Notes: a model not told the origin generated them from the letters alone. A stretch of 64,000 nt of DNA from Campylobacter hepaticus (GCF_001687475.2 NZ_CP031611.1:806001-870000); one strand, 5' to 3'; positions 37,326 through 48,233 are shown, counted from the stretch's first letter. Program-made: numbers and translations.

Positions 37326-38189
37326 TTAATCTTCTTTATGTAAATTCTCCTTAGCTTTATGAGGAAGCTTAGATAAAAGATTATCTAAATTAAAATGAAT
37401 TCCTTGAGTTTTTGCTTCTTCAAGTAAAGCAATAGCAGCTTTTACATTAAATACAGAAGAACCATCATAAGGAGCAAAAAGATGATCAGCTATTGCTAAA
37501 GCATAAGCAGACTTTTGTACTTCTTCTCTAGCAGCATGAGGAGTGCGAACAAAACAAATAGTTTCAATTAAAATATCATCAAAATTCCAATGATGCAACA
37601 AAAATCCTAAAAAAGAAATATGATCTACACCTAAAAATTCATTTTCCGTTAAAGCAATATTTTCATTTTTATTTTCATTTAAAAACGCTAAAAAATCTTT
37701 ATCTTTTTGATTTTGTATAAGAAAATTCGAAAAAATAACAATACCTAATCTTAAAAGCATAGCACAAGGGACTAAAAAATGAGAAAGTTTTTTATCTTCT
37801 TCATTTAACCAATTTGTAATAAAAGTTGCTTCTTCATTGCAAGCTTTTAAAAAATTTACAGTATCTAAACCATAAGGTGAAACATCTATTTTAAAATTAT
37901 TGCGAATAGAATCTGCTGTAACTATATTAATAATATTACTTACCCCAAGTAAAGTAATCATTTGATTGATAGTGGTAATCTCTCTTGTAAAACCATAATA
38001 AGGAGAATTTGCTAATTGTAAAAGTTTAGCTGTCATTAAAGGATCGCTTGAAATAATCTCAGCAACCTTATTAGTTTCTATATTTGAATTAACTTCATTA
38101 ATATATTTTTTTAATTTACTTACAGTATCAGGTAAAGGTGGCAAAACCTCAACGCTTTTTAATAAAAGCTCATTCATATCTGCGCTCAT
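37326..38189 (-). CDS. HDOD-domain signalling protein
   Basis: 287 residues. The HDOD domain (about 15-215) shows the conserved LPPLPDTVSKL, IISSDPLMTAKLLQLANSPYYG and ITTINQMITLLGV motifs. It is a divergent HD fold without the catalytic HD pair, used in signalling rather than hydrolysis. The orthologue Cj0248 is reported to affect motility and colonisation in C. jejuni. A short poorly conserved C-terminal part follows. Confidence 0.88.
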   Translation of the reverse strand: MSADMNELLLKSVEVLPPLPDTVSKLKKYINEVNSNIETNKVAEIISSDPLMTAKLLQLANSPYYGFTREITTINQMITLLGVSNIINIVTADSIRNNFKIDVSPYGLDTVNFLKACNEEATFITNWLNEEDKKLSHFLVPCAMLLRLGIVIFSNFLIQNQKDKDFLAFLNENKNENIALTENEFLGVDHISFLGFLLHHWNFDDILIETICFVRTPHAAREEVQKSAYALAIADHLFAPYDGSSVFNVKAAIALLEEAKTQGIHFNLDNLLSKLPHKAKENLHKED

Positions 38190-38462
38190 ATTAATTTATC
38201 CTTATCAATAATTTATAAATTTGCAATTATATCTAAAATTTAATTTACTTAACTTACACATTTTATTCCTAAAATATAACAAAAAATAACAAATATTTAG
38301 ATATTTCTATTTTTTAATTAATTTTTAATTAAAAAATAATTTCAATCTTATTCAATGTAATAATAATAACACAATTAAGTAAAGTTTAAATTAATGAAGA
38401 TATCAATTTTGTAAGAATTTTAAGATTTTAAACTCAAAATTCTTAAATGATAAAAACTATAT
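38190..38462. other. 273-bp AT-rich gap between the HDOD gene and rplT
   Basis: Holds the promoter of the HDOD gene and the end of the ribosomal transcript. I see no reading frame of note. A chemoreceptor-like gene I expect here in C. jejuni (around Cj0246c) is absent. Confidence 0.45.
38413..38444 (-). terminator. Terminator-like hairpin after rplT
   Basis: 9-bp arms (38413-38421 and 38436-38444, AAGAATTTT/AAAATTCTT) with a 14-nt loop, 19 nt past the rplT stop on the minus strand. All AT apart from one G and one C, so moderate. Confidence 0.4.
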
Positions 38463-38816
38463 CTAGAGTGCTTTTTTTACAGTTTCTGCAATTTTTGCAA
38501 AAGCATTAGCATCATTCATAGCTAAATCTGCTAAAATTTTTCTATCAAGCTCTATACCTGCTTTTTTAAGACCATTCATAAATTTTGAATAACTTAAATC
38601 ATTTAATCTACAAGCTGCATTAATTCGCACTATCCAAAGACGGCGAAAATCTCTTTTTTTACGGCGTCTATCACGATAAGCATAGACAAGACTTCTTTCT
38701 AATTGCTCTTTTGCTTTTCTAAAATGTTTACGGCGTCCGCTATAAAAACCACGTGCTAATTTTAAAATTTTCTTATGTCTACGGCGTCTAACAACACCTG
38801 TTTTTACTCTTGCCAT
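38463..38816 (-). CDS. rplT: 50S ribosomal protein L20
   Basis: 117 residues, strongly basic N-terminus ([20 protein letters not shown]). Early 50S assembly protein binding 23S rRNA. The C-terminal [23 protein letters not shown] region is the part that represses translation in other bacteria. Forms a unit with rpmI. infC, which joins them in E. coli, is placed next to thrS here (57 kb). Confidence 0.97.
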   Translation of the reverse strand: MARVKTGVVRRRRHKKILKLARGFYSGRRKHFRKAKEQLERSLVYAYRDRRRKKRDFRRLWIVRINAACRLNDLSYSKFMNGLKKAGIELDRKILADLAMNDANAFAKIAETVKKAL

Positions 38817-38841
38817 TTTTATTTCCTTTCATAAAGTGGCG

Positions 38842-38912
38842 TCCAAATTGGATCTTTCCCTTAATCAAAATTAAGCTTTAATAAGGGGAGTTTTGAATGA
38901 CTTTAGTCAAAA
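38842..38912 (-). promoter_or_regulatory. Hairpin-rich spacer between rpmI and rplT
   Basis: The 98-bp gap holds several short stems: TTTTGA/TCAAAA (38891-38896 with 38907-38912), CCCTTA/TAAGGG (38858-38863 with 38882-38887) and TCCA/TGGA around 38842. L20 feedback sites in other bacteria lie upstream of rpmI-rplT. A comparable role for this spacer is possible but untested. Confidence 0.25.
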
Positions 38913-38914
38913 AC

Positions 38915-39106
38915 TTAAATTCCTAACATTTTTTTAACAGCTTCTACATTTGTGCTATGCACATATTTAGCTGTACGCAGATCGCGCATTCTTTTAGCAG
39001 GTTTTTTAGTCAAAATATGGCTTCTAAAAGCAGAACCTCTTTTAATTTTATTTTTACCTACTTTAAAGCGTTTAACTGCACTTTTAACACTCTTCATTTT
39101 TGGCAT
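38915..39106 (-). CDS. rpmI: 50S ribosomal protein L35
   Basis: 63 residues starting [14 protein letters not shown], highly basic, as in all L35 proteins. Upstream of rplT on the same strand with 98 bp between. AAGGAAAG lies just before the ATG. Confidence 0.96.
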   Translation of the reverse strand: MPKMKSVKSAVKRFKVGKNKIKRGSAFRSHILTKKPAKRMRDLRTAKYVHSTNVEAVKKMLGI

Positions 39107-39207
39107 ACGCTTTCCTTTTTAAATTTTATAGATTTAATTTTTAAATAAAGAAGTCAAATACTAGCAAATTTTTTCTAATTTTTGACTGAATTTAAGATTA
39201 AAAAAAC

Positions 39208-39225
39208 TTGGCACAAGTTTTGCTT
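39208..39225 (+). promoter_or_regulatory. Sigma-54 (RpoN) promoter
   Basis: TTGGCACAAGTTTTGCTT matches the RpoN consensus TGGCAC-N5-TTGC exactly, with GG and GC 10 nt apart. The predicted start site is near 39235, about 30 nt before the downstream ATG. Sigma-54 in Campylobacter serves flagellar hook, rod and minor filament genes and some co-regulated factors. Confidence 0.8.
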
Positions 39226-39266
39226 AATAAAATATTATAAAGCAATATTTAAAGAAAGACCATAAA

Positions 39267-40415
39267 ATGACTGTTTTAACACATGCTTATCAAAATTTAA
39301 GCTTACATAATCCTTTAAAAAATAATTCTATTTTAAATTTCATCAAGAATGATACCATTTTAAATTCTGAAAAACAAAATCACACTAATATTACTTTTAC
39401 TAATACTTACGCAAGTGAATTTGGTTTTAGAATCAATGAAGAAGGTTTTTTTGATAAAGATTTAAATAAAATTGCTAATATACCACAATCTTATGATATT
39501 CACATTAGAAGTGTTAGAAATATAGCCAAAGAACTTATTAAACAAGATGAAAATTTAAACTATAATAAAATAGACTTGCCTTATATTTTAAATACTTATT
39601 ATAATTCATTAAAATCCATCAATTTAGAATTTTTCCAAAATGATAATGCTAATTTAAGTCGCAATGCTATTACCAAACTCTTTTCAGGTTTTTCAACCGA
39701 TAATGGGGAATTTTTAGGAACAATTTCAAGAATTTATAACAATCAAGAAGAAATAGATTTTGCCTTAAGTAATATTAGCAATCTTAATACTTTAATGTTA
39801 GATAATCAAATCACTAATTTTCATTTTGATAAAGCCATTAACGACACCTCATCTAATGAAATTTTAAAACCTTATTTAACCAAGAATTCAGAAGTTTCAA
39901 AATCAGGACTTTTAATGAATTTCATTTATCATGATATTAAAACCCAAAACGATAAGCAAACCCATTTTTTTATGAAACCTAGTTTTTTAGAATCTAATGC
40001 CCATGAAAATTTACAAAAAATTCTCAAAGGTGAATTAGATATAGAAAATTATATTAAAGAAAATAATGAAAAAAAAATGAGTTTTGATCTTTATCTTTAT
40101 GTCAACGGTGTAAATAAAAAAACAAGTACACAAGATAAACTCTCCATATTTTTTCAACAATATATCAATTATGAAAAAGATATGGACTTAAAAGAATTCA
40201 CTAATTCAAGTTCAATATTTCAAATTTACATTGAAGAAAATCGCAATGACTTTGATTTTCTAAAAAAAGAATATCAAAGTCAAAGTCAAGATATAAAAAG
40301 ATTAAAAAAAGCTAATTCTATACGTTGTAATGCTATAGAAAATTTTCTAGATCAACGGCAAAAACAAGTTAATTTAAATAAAATTTTAAACTCATATATA
40401 TCTGTAATGATTTAA
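39267..40415 (+). CDS. Uncharacterised protein behind a sigma-54 promoter
   Basis: 382 residues, Asn- and Lys-rich, no signal peptide and no membrane segment, with a helical C-terminus (QSQDIKRLKKANSIRCNAIENF). The N-terminal 60 residues are polar and loop-like. I recognise no domain. Corresponds by order to Cj0243c. The consensus RpoN promoter places it in the flagellar regulon, which makes it a candidate flagellar-associated or flagellum-secreted effector. It is followed by a palindromic hairpin, so it is likely transcribed alone. Confidence 0.75.
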   Translation: MTVLTHAYQNLSLHNPLKNNSILNFIKNDTILNSEKQNHTNITFTNTYASEFGFRINEEGFFDKDLNKIANIPQSYDIHIRSVRNIAKELIKQDENLNYNKIDLPYILNTYYNSLKSINLEFFQNDNANLSRNAITKLFSGFSTDNGEFLGTISRIYNNQEEIDFALSNISNLNTLMLDNQITNFHFDKAINDTSSNEILKPYLTKNSEVSKSGLLMNFIYHDIKTQNDKQTHFFMKPSFLESNAHENLQKILKGELDIENYIKENNEKKMSFDLYLYVNGVNKKTSTQDKLSIFFQQYINYEKDMDLKEFTNSSSIFQIYIEENRNDFDFLKKEYQSQSQDIKRLKKANSIRCNAIENFLDQRQKQVNLNKILNSYISVMI

Positions 40416-40488
40416 AATTAAAAAATATAATTTAATCCATAATTAATGTTTATTTAAAACAAAAAAGCTAAAAGTATCATATCATTAA

Positions 40489-40512
40489 AAAATCTTAAAT
40501 ATTTAAGATTTT
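40489..40512 (+). terminator. 24-bp palindromic hairpin before iscS
   Basis: Perfect palindrome (12-bp arms, AAAATCTTAAAT and its complement) followed by ATTTTTG. It lies 74 bp after the upstream gene. Being uninterrupted, it would need a few unpaired bases at the tip. Probably a terminator for the sigma-54 gene. Confidence 0.5.
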
Positions 40513-40517
40513 ATTTT

Positions 40518-40526
40518 TGTTATAAT
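40518..40526 (+). promoter_or_regulatory. Extended -10 promoter for iscS-nifU
   Basis: TGTTATAAT, a perfect extended -10, 95 nt before the iscS start. This leaves a leader of about 90 nt containing a TATCCT/AGGATA stem. Confidence 0.55.
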
Positions 40527-40611
40527 TTTTAACCTAATTTTTATAAATTTTTGTTATTATCTGTTTTAAAAAAGATAAAAAATATCCTAATTAAAATTAA
40601 GGATAAAGTAA

Positions 40612-41802
<1,191 letters not shown>

Positions 41803-41811
41803 GGATCAAAA

Positions 41812-42783
41812 ATGGGAAAAAATAGTTTAATTAGCGGATCTATTTGGGATGAATATTCACAAAAAGTTCAAGATAGGATGAATAATCCTCAACACATGGG
41901 AGAATTCAATGAAGAAGATGCTAAAGCAAGAAATGCAAAACTCATTGTAGCAGATTTTGGAGCAGAAAGTTGCGGTGATGCAGTTAGGCTTTTTTGGCTT
42001 GTAGATGAAAAAACTGATAAAATTATTGATGCTAAATTTAAAAGTTTTGGTTGTGGTACTGCTATAGCAAGTAGCGATACTATGGTAGATCTTTGCATAG
42101 GAAAAACTGTAGATGAAGCAGTAAAAATTACTAATTTAGATGTGGAATTTGCTATGCGCGATAATCCACAAACACCAGCTGTCCCACCTCAAAAAATGCA
42201 CTGTTCTGTTATGGCTTATGATGTTATCAAACAAGCTGCAGCACACTATAAAGGCGTCAGTCCTGAAGATTTTGAAGATCAAATTATAGTTTGCGAATGT
42301 GCTAGAGTAAGCCTTGGAACTATTAAAGAAGTTATTAAACTTAATGATTTACACACGGTAGAAGAAATCACACAATACACTAAAGCAGGAGCCTTTTGCA
42401 AATCTTGTGTTAAACCAGGCGGACATGAAAAAAGAGATTATTATCTTGTAGATATTTTAGCTGAAACTAGAGCTGAAATGGACAGAGAAAAACTTAAAAA
42501 TTCTATAAAAAACGATCTTAGTTTTGATGAAATGACCTTAGTAGGACAATTAAAAGCTGTTGAAAGTATTTTAGATTGTGAAATTCGTCCTATGCTTCAC
42601 AACGATGGTGGAGATTTAGAAGTTATTGATATACAAAAAGCTGAAGGTGCAGCTATTGATATATACATTCGTTATCTTGGAGCATGTAGTGGTTGTTCTA
42701 GTGGAAGCGGGGCAACACTTTATGCCATTGAAACCATTTTACAAGAAGAACTAAGTCCAAACATACGCGTTATGCCTGTTTAA
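41812..42783 (+). CDS. nifU: Iron-sulfur cluster scaffold NifU
   Basis: 323 residues in three parts: an IscU-like N-terminal scaffold (to about 130, with FGCGTAIASSDT), a [2Fe-2S] BFD-type domain (IVCECARVSLGTI and AFCKSCVKPGG), and a C-terminal NifU/Nfu domain with LGACSGCSSGS carrying the CxxC. This full-length NifU with IscS is the only Fe-S assembly pair I see. Formate dehydrogenase alone would need several clusters from it. Confidence 0.95.
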   Translation: MGKNSLISGSIWDEYSQKVQDRMNNPQHMGEFNEEDAKARNAKLIVADFGAESCGDAVRLFWLVDEKTDKIIDAKFKSFGCGTAIASSDTMVDLCIGKTVDEAVKITNLDVEFAMRDNPQTPAVPPQKMHCSVMAYDVIKQAAAHYKGVSPEDFEDQIIVCECARVSLGTIKEVIKLNDLHTVEEITQYTKAGAFCKSCVKPGGHEKRDYYLVDILAETRAEMDREKLKNSIKNDLSFDEMTLVGQLKAVESILDCEIRPMLHNDGGDLEVIDIQKAEGAAIDIYIRYLGACSGCSSGSGATLYAIETILQEELSPNIRVMPV

Positions 42784-42785
42784 AA

Positions 42786-42810
42786 AAATAGCAAGATTTT
42801 CTTGCTATTT
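42786..42810. terminator. Bidirectional hairpin between nifU and the MscS gene
   Basis: 11-bp perfect arms (AAATAGCAAGA and complement) with a 3-nt loop between two convergent stops, slightly overlapping the MscS-family gene end. T-runs follow in both directions. Confidence 0.7.
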
Positions 42811-44676
42811 TGCTTCTAAATTTAAAGGCGGTAAATTTTCTATATAAATACTGCGACTTGGGAATGCAAAATTTAAATCATTTTTCTTAATTATACGCAT
42901 AAATTCAAGCATCAAGCTTTCTCTAGCTTCTCTAAAACCCTTACCTCCTATTTCTTTAGTATAAAAATAAAGTTCTATATTAATACTACTATCTGCAAAT
43001 TCACTCAAAGCCACATAACAGGTATTTTTATATCCTTCTAAATCATTAATAGAAACTAAATTTTGACGGTATTTTGTAGTATGATCCCCATATTTTAAAG
43101 CACTATCTTCATCATGTGCCACTAAAGGACTAGTATTTAAAAATTCTTTTAAATCTTTAACACATTGTTCTAGTTTTTCAGGGCTTGCATCATAACCAAC
43201 CCCAAGATACATTCTAACATGCCTACCCATACGTCTTTTACTCCAATTTTTAATATTTGCACCCATAATAGTAGAATTAGGTAAAAACACTAAAGAATTA
43301 TCAAAAGTCCTAATCGTAGTTTTTCTAAGTCCTATTTCAACTACAGTTCCCTCAACACCTGAAACCTCAACCCAATCTCCTTGATTAAAACTATTATCAA
43401 ACAATAAAAGTATAGAAGCAAAAAAATTAGCGATAATATCTTTTGCTGCCAAAGCTACAGCCAAACCACCTATTCCTAAAGATGCAATAATAGCAGAAAT
43501 ATTAAAGCCAAGTTGCGCCAAAACATAAAGTAAGGCAATAATTACAACAACAAAATACAAAATTTTAATCACCAAATTAACCACTTCTTTTTTTCCACTT
43601 TTTTGTGCCAATTTAGAAACTAAAACTACCCCATAACTATCAAGCATTTTTAAAATAAGCCATGCCATTAAAATAGCATAAATTATATGAAAAAAATTAC
43701 TCAAATTAATACTTAAAGGAGCAGGATAAGTTGCTATAGTAAAACAAAGAGAAGCAGCATAAACAAGAAGTAAGCATCCTACAGGTTTTTTAATGTTTTC
43801 AATAAAAATAAGCTTAATATCATCTATATTATTTTTATTTTTATAAAAAATTTGCACAAGAAGAAAATAAACTATATTGGAAAAAAAACGTCTTAAAGAA
43901 ATAAAAAATACCAAAACTAAAAGAGAGATTGCTATTTTACCAACATTAACAAAACTGATATTAATGACTTGATTAATACGATCTATCCAAACTTGAAGTT
44001 CAAGTAAAGAAAAAAGATAATTACTCTCTAACAAATACGCATTTGAACGTAAATATTTAAGAATTTCTGAATAAGAATCTAAAGCATTATCAATATAATC
44101 TTCTTTTAAAGCGATTTTTTCTAATTCTTCTGCATTATTAATCTTATTTTTAAAATTATCTAAATTTATACGGGAAAACATTTGTAAATTTTCCATAGCC
44201 TTATCAATAATAGCAATCAAATCTTGACTACTTGCTGTATCCTTAAAAAGCTTTTGCACCTCAAACAAACAAGAATAAAAAATTTGCACTATATTAAAAT
44301 AAGCAAGATTAAGACTTACATCTGTATAAATATAAGGTTTATTTATATTTTTTCTTTGTGTATCTAATAATTTTTGTTTTGCTTTTAAAAACCTTGCTAC
44401 AGATTCCTCATTGATTTTTTGTCCTACTATCATATCAGGTATTTGATTTAAAATATTTTTTTTGTCTTTTTCAAGCTCTGCTAAAATACCCTTAAATGTA
44501 CTTGAATTTTGATCTTCATTTTTTTTAAATTCTTTAATTTGATTATTAGTATCAATATATTTTTCAACAAGAGAATAAATTCCTGCATTTTCTTTACTAA
44601 TATTAATATCAATAAATTGAATTTCTTGAGATCTAAGGCATAAAATAAAAAAGCATAAAGCTATTATTTTTTTCAT
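42805..44676 (-). CDS. MscS-family mechanosensitive ion channel
   Basis: 623 residues. Signal-like N-terminus (MKKIIALCFFILCLRSQ), a long helical periplasmic region to about 220, several membrane helices, and the MscS pore-lining helix GIGGLAVALAAKDIIANFFAS, followed by the cytoplasmic DNSFNQGDWVEVSGVEGTV beta domain. Larger than E. coli MscS, closer to the MscK/YbdG-type family. Vents solutes on hypo-osmotic shock. Corresponds to Cj0238. Overlaps canB by 4 nt. Confidence 0.9.
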   Translation of the reverse strand: MKKIIALCFFILCLRSQEIQFIDINISKENAGIYSLVEKYIDTNNQIKEFKKNEDQNSSTFKGILAELEKDKKNILNQIPDMIVGQKINEESVARFLKAKQKLLDTQRKNINKPYIYTDVSLNLAYFNIVQIFYSCLFEVQKLFKDTASSQDLIAIIDKAMENLQMFSRINLDNFKNKINNAEELEKIALKEDYIDNALDSYSEILKYLRSNAYLLESNYLFSLLELQVWIDRINQVINISFVNVGKIAISLLVLVFFISLRRFFSNIVYFLLVQIFYKNKNNIDDIKLIFIENIKKPVGCLLLVYAASLCFTIATYPAPLSINLSNFFHIIYAILMAWLILKMLDSYGVVLVSKLAQKSGKKEVVNLVIKILYFVVVIIALLYVLAQLGFNISAIIASLGIGGLAVALAAKDIIANFFASILLLFDNSFNQGDWVEVSGVEGTVVEIGLRKTTIRTFDNSLVFLPNSTIMGANIKNWSKRRMGRHVRMYLGVGYDASPEKLEQCVKDLKEFLNTSPLVAHDEDSALKYGDHTTKYRQNLVSINDLEGYKNTCYVALSEFADSSINIELYFYTKEIGGKGFREARESLMLEFMRIIKKNDLNFAFPSRSIYIENLPPLNLEAK

Positions 44677-45308
44677 TGAATTTTCCTATCTTGAATTAAA
44701 GTAAATGTTTTAGTTTCAAAATTATATTCATAAATTTCACCTGTTTCTATAATATAATACCAAGCATGTACTTGAAGTTTTTTCTCATCTAAAGCTTCTT
44801 GCACTCCTGGATAAGTAAGTATATTTTGTAAAGAATTAAGTAAATTTAATTTTTCTGTTAACCATGAACGCATAGCTAAATCATTTTTTGAAAACATCAT
44901 TATATCTTGTTTTATTGGATCTAACATAGTAAGCCATTTTTTTACATTAGGAATTTTATCCAATTCTTCACTAGGATAATAAAGCGCATTACAACCACCA
45001 CAATTACTATGTCCACACACAACAATATTTCTAATATGTAAAGAATTTAAAGCATATTCTATAGCTGAAGTTGTCGCTAAATAATCTTCTCCAACACGAT
45101 AAGGTGGAACTATATTTGCAATATTGCGTATTACAAAAAGCTCTCCTGGACCCGTATTAGTAATCAAACTTGGAATAACTCTAGAATCAGAACAACCTAT
45201 AAAAAGCGTATGAGGATTTTGTTTATTTTTTAGACTTTCAAAAAGTTCCTCATGCTCTTTAAAGTCTTCTTGCATAAATTTAATCGCACCATTAATAAGA
45301 TTTTCCAT
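44673..45308 (-). CDS. canB: Beta-class carbonic anhydrase CanB
   Basis: 211 residues from ATG 45308 (AGGATGG upstream; an upstream alternative start adds five residues). Interconverts CO2 and bicarbonate. Zinc ligands and dyad are visible in GCSDSRVIP and CGHSNCGG. The orthologue Cj0237 supports growth at low CO2. Co-transcribed with the mechanosensitive channel (ATGA overlap). Confidence 0.95.
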   Translation of the reverse strand: MENLINGAIKFMQEDFKEHEELFESLKNKQNPHTLFIGCSDSRVIPSLITNTGPGELFVIRNIANIVPPYRVGEDYLATTSAIEYALNSLHIRNIVVCGHSNCGGCNALYYPSEELDKIPNVKKWLTMLDPIKQDIMMFSKNDLAMRSWLTEKLNLLNSLQNILTYPGVQEALDEKKLQVHAWYYIIETGEIYEYNFETKTFTLIQDRKIQ

Positions 45309-45458
45309 AAACCATCCTAACAAATAAAATCTTTATAAAAAAATTATAACAAAATTTTGGCAAAGATTTTCATCCTATATAAATTAACCTTTTATTTAGT
45401 ATGATATGATACATTTACATATAAGATTTAAAATCTAAAAATTTTGCAAGGAGAATAC

Positions 45459-46154
45459 ATGAGTCTTTACAATAGAGACTATTCAAGATCAAAAGAATTT
45501 GAAAATACTCGATCAAGTGAATTAAGTATTTTTATTAAACAAACTTATCAACTTTTTGCCGCTTCATTGCTAGCAGCAACTGTAGGTGCTTATGTAGGAA
45601 TTTTTGCCTTAGCATCATTTTTTATACAATCACAAGTAAGTTTTTGGATACTTTTTGCTGTTGAAATAGGACTTTTATTTGCCTTACAATGGAAAAAAAG
45701 AGAAACACCACTTAATTTAATCTTACTTTTTGGTTTTACTTTTTGTTCAGGTTTAACCCTTACGCCTTTACTTATTTCTGTTTTAGCTCTACCTGCTGGT
45801 GGAATTATTATCGCTCAAGCTTTTGCTTTAACAACAGTGGCTTTTGCAGGACTTAGCATCTTTGCTATAAACACTAAAAAAGACTTTACAGTCATGGGAA
45901 AAGCTTTATTTATAGCAATTATTGTTATAGTAGCAGCATCTTTATTAAATCTTTTCTTTCAAAGTGGTATACTTAATCTAGCCATTTCAGCAATAGCTGC
46001 TATATTATTTTCATTTTATATCCTTTATGATACCCAAAATATCATACGTGGAAATTATGAAACTCCAATTGAAGGTGCAGTAGCACTTTATCTTGATTTT
46101 ATCAATCTTTTTGTATCTTTACTTAACATTTTAAGAAGTTTTAATAGTAGATAA
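45459..46154 (+). CDS. Bax inhibitor-1 family membrane protein
   Basis: 231 residues from ATG 45459, chosen for its AAGGAG 7 nt upstream. Seven hydrophobic segments with the BI-1 family tail (YILYDTQNIIRGNYETPIEG and ALYLDFINLFVSLLNILR). Bacterial members (YbhL/YccA type) act as pH-sensitive calcium leak channels or FtsH-linked quality factors. The function here is unknown. Corresponds to Cj0236c. Confidence 0.9.
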   Translation: MSLYNRDYSRSKEFENTRSSELSIFIKQTYQLFAASLLAATVGAYVGIFALASFFIQSQVSFWILFAVEIGLLFALQWKKRETPLNLILLFGFTFCSGLTLTPLLISVLALPAGGIIIAQAFALTTVAFAGLSIFAINTKKDFTVMGKALFIAIIVIVAASLLNLFFQSGILNLAISAIAAILFSFYILYDTQNIIRGNYETPIEGAVALYLDFINLFVSLLNILRSFNSR

Positions 46155-46184
46155 GATTTTGTGGGATTTCTCCCGCAAAATCTT
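46153..46184 (+). terminator. Strong terminator after the BI-1 family gene
   Basis: 14-bp arms (46153-46166 and 46171-46184, one G-U) and a 4-nt loop. The inner part is GC-rich (GGGA/TCCC). It begins within the stop codon and is followed by an AT-rich stretch. Confidence 0.75.
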
Positions 46185-46252
46185 AAAATTCAAAACTTTT
46201 CAAGTTTTTTTAGCTAAAATATTAATTTAAATTAAACTTTGTAGGAAATTCA

Positions 46253-46618
46253 ATGATCACGCTTTTAATCATTTTGCAATTTATCATCGTTGTAATCATT
46301 TGCATAGCAGTTTTACTTCAAAAAAGTTCAAATATAGGACTTGGAGCGTATAGTGGAAGCAATGAAAGTTTATTTGGAGCCAAAGGACCTGCTGGATTTT
46401 TAGCAAAATTTACTTTTATTATGGGAATTTTACTGATTATAAACACTATTAGTCTTGGCTATTTATACAATAAAATGAATAAAAACTCATTAGCTGAAAC
46501 TATTAAAATAGAAAACAACAGCACTATTCCAAGCATCCCTAATGCACCTATTCCAAGTACAAATCTTATCGCTCCTAGTGCACCACAAGTTCAAAATGAT
46601 ACTAATTTAAGTAAATAA
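46253..46618 (+). CDS. secG: Preprotein translocase subunit SecG
   Basis: 121 residues: two membrane helices (1-20 and about 55-75), the [22 protein letters not shown] loop split by the family LQKS and G-rich motif, and a Ser/Pro/Asn-rich C-terminal tail. Part of SecYEG. Heads a run of tightly packed genes (frr 13 bp on, then pyrE and others). Corresponds to Cj0235c. Confidence 0.93.
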   Translation: MITLLIILQFIIVVIICIAVLLQKSSNIGLGAYSGSNESLFGAKGPAGFLAKFTFIMGILLIINTISLGYLYNKMNKNSLAETIKIENNSTIPSIPNAPIPSTNLIAPSAPQVQNDTNLSK

Positions 46619-46631
46619 TAAGGACATAATT

Positions 46632-47189
46632 ATGCTCAATGAAATTTTTAATAAACAAAAAACCCAAAATGAAAAATCTTTAGAAGCTTTAAAAAAAGAT
46701 TTTACAACTTTACGTACAGGCAAGGTTAATATTCACATTTTAGATCATATCACACTTGATTATTATGGGGCTAAAACCCCTTTAAATCAAGTAGCAACAG
46801 TTTTAGCAAGTGATGCTTCAACCATAAGTATCACTCCTTGGGAAAAACCTTTATTAAAAACCATAGAAAGTGCTATTGCAGCTGCAAATATAGGGGTAAA
46901 TCCAAACAATGATGGAGAAAGCGTTAAACTTTTTTTTCCTCCTATGACTAAAGAACAAAGAGAAGAAAATGTAAAACAAGCTAAAGCTATGGGAGAAAAA
47001 GCAAAAGTTTCCATAAGAAATATACGTAAAGATGCCAATGACTCCATTAAAAAACTAGAAAAAGATAAAACAATTAGTGAAGATGAAGCAAAAAAAGCTT
47101 ATGATGAAGTACAAAAACTCACCGATACTTATACTACAAAAATTGATGAAAGCGTAAAAAACAAAGAAGTAGAACTTTTAAAGGTTTGA
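46632..47189 (+). CDS. frr: Ribosome recycling factor
   Basis: 185 residues, normal length. Splits post-termination ribosomes with [27 protein letters not shown] and the C-terminal coiled coil ([17 protein letters not shown]) are characteristic. The stop overlaps the region of the pyrE start codons. Confidence 0.97.
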   Translation: MLNEIFNKQKTQNEKSLEALKKDFTTLRTGKVNIHILDHITLDYYGAKTPLNQVATVLASDASTISITPWEKPLLKTIESAIAAANIGVNPNNDGESVKLFFPPMTKEQREENVKQAKAMGEKAKVSIRNIRKDANDSIKKLEKDKTISEDEAKKAYDEVQKLTDTYTTKIDESVKNKEVELLKV

Positions 47190-47191
47190 TG

Positions 47192-47800
47192 ATGAATTTA
47201 GAACAAATTTATAAAGATTGTGGGGCTTATCTAGAAGGACATTTTTTATTAAGCTCAGGCAAACATTCTCAATTTTATCTTCAAAGTGCTAAGGTCTTAG
47301 AAAATCCTAAAATAGCTGGAAAGCTTTGCGATGAACTTGCCAAAATCATTAACGATTATGGCATTGAATTTCATAGCATCTGCTCTCCAGCCTTAGGAGG
47401 AATTTTAGCAGGATATGAATTGGCAAGATCTTGCAATAAACGCTTTATTTTTACTGAAAGAGTCAATGCAAAAATGACTTTAAGACGCGGTTTTGAAATA
47501 AAAAAGAATGAAAAATTTATTATATGTGAAGATATTATCACTACAGGTGGGAGTGCTTTAGAAAGTGCTCAAATCATAGAAAGCTTAGGTGGTATTGTAG
47601 TAGGTTTTGCAGCTTTAGCTAATAGAGGTTTTTGTGCAGTAGAAAATTTACAAACTCCTAAAAAAGACAATGCTAAATTACCTCAAAATTTACCTCTTTT
47701 TGCTTTAGGAAATTTTAATTTTAAAATTTATGAAGAATCAAACTGTCCCCTTTGCAAAAAAGGAAGTAAGGCTATAAAACCAGGAAGTCGTGGAAATTAA
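47192..47800 (+). CDS. pyrE: Orotate phosphoribosyltransferase PyrE
   Basis: 202 residues from the ATG at 47192. The ATG at 47189 is also possible, but the spacing to AAAGG favours the second. Converts orotate to OMP. The PRPP-binding motif [15 protein letters not shown] is present, as is [13 protein letters not shown]. The C-terminal [18 protein letters not shown] carries a CxxC, common in epsilonproteobacterial PyrE. Confidence 0.95.
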   Translation: MNLEQIYKDCGAYLEGHFLLSSGKHSQFYLQSAKVLENPKIAGKLCDELAKIINDYGIEFHSICSPALGGILAGYELARSCNKRFIFTERVNAKMTLRRGFEIKKNEKFIICEDIITTGGSALESAQIIESLGGIVVGFAALANRGFCAVENLQTPKKDNAKLPQNLPLFALGNFNFKIYEESNCPLCKKGSKAIKPGSRGN

Positions 47801-48211
47801 ATGAAAAATAAAGCAAACATTGCCTCTAGATGGTTAAGGTTTAGAGCTTTACTTGTGGATATTTTTATTATTTACACTCCTATTTTATATTTATTTTATT
47901 TTTTACTTGGATCTAAAGAAGCTTTTTTAAACAATCATTTTATTATAAGCTTATGCACTATTTTATTTGGCTTCATTCAAGCTGTTTTTTTAAATAAAAA
48001 AGGTCAAAGTCCAGGTCTTAAAGCCTATAATTTATATCTTATTAATATTAAAACAAGAAAAAAAGTAAGTTTTCTTAGAATTTTGCTAAGATATATTATA
48101 TTTATTATAAGTTTTGGTTTATTTTTCGGCTTTTTTATAAGCTTTTTAAGAAAAGATAAACTCAATTTACATGATATTTTAACTCAAAGTTGTATAATCG
48201 TTAAAATATAA
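47801..48211 (+). CDS. RDD-family membrane protein
   Basis: 136 residues, three to four membrane segments. Starts immediately after pyrE. RWLRFRALLVDIFIIY holds the RDD-like Arg/Asp pattern, and GQSPGLKAYNLYLI and KLNLHDILTQS complete the family outline. Proposed as ion or solute transporters in some bacteria; the role here is unknown. Corresponds to Cj0232c. Confidence 0.85.
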   Translation: MKNKANIASRWLRFRALLVDIFIIYTPILYLFYFLLGSKEAFLNNHFIISLCTILFGFIQAVFLNKKGQSPGLKAYNLYLINIKTRKKVSFLRILLRYIIFIISFGLFFGFFISFLRKDKLNLHDILTQSCIIVKI

Positions 48212-48233
48212 AGAATATTAAAGAAAGGTAAAA

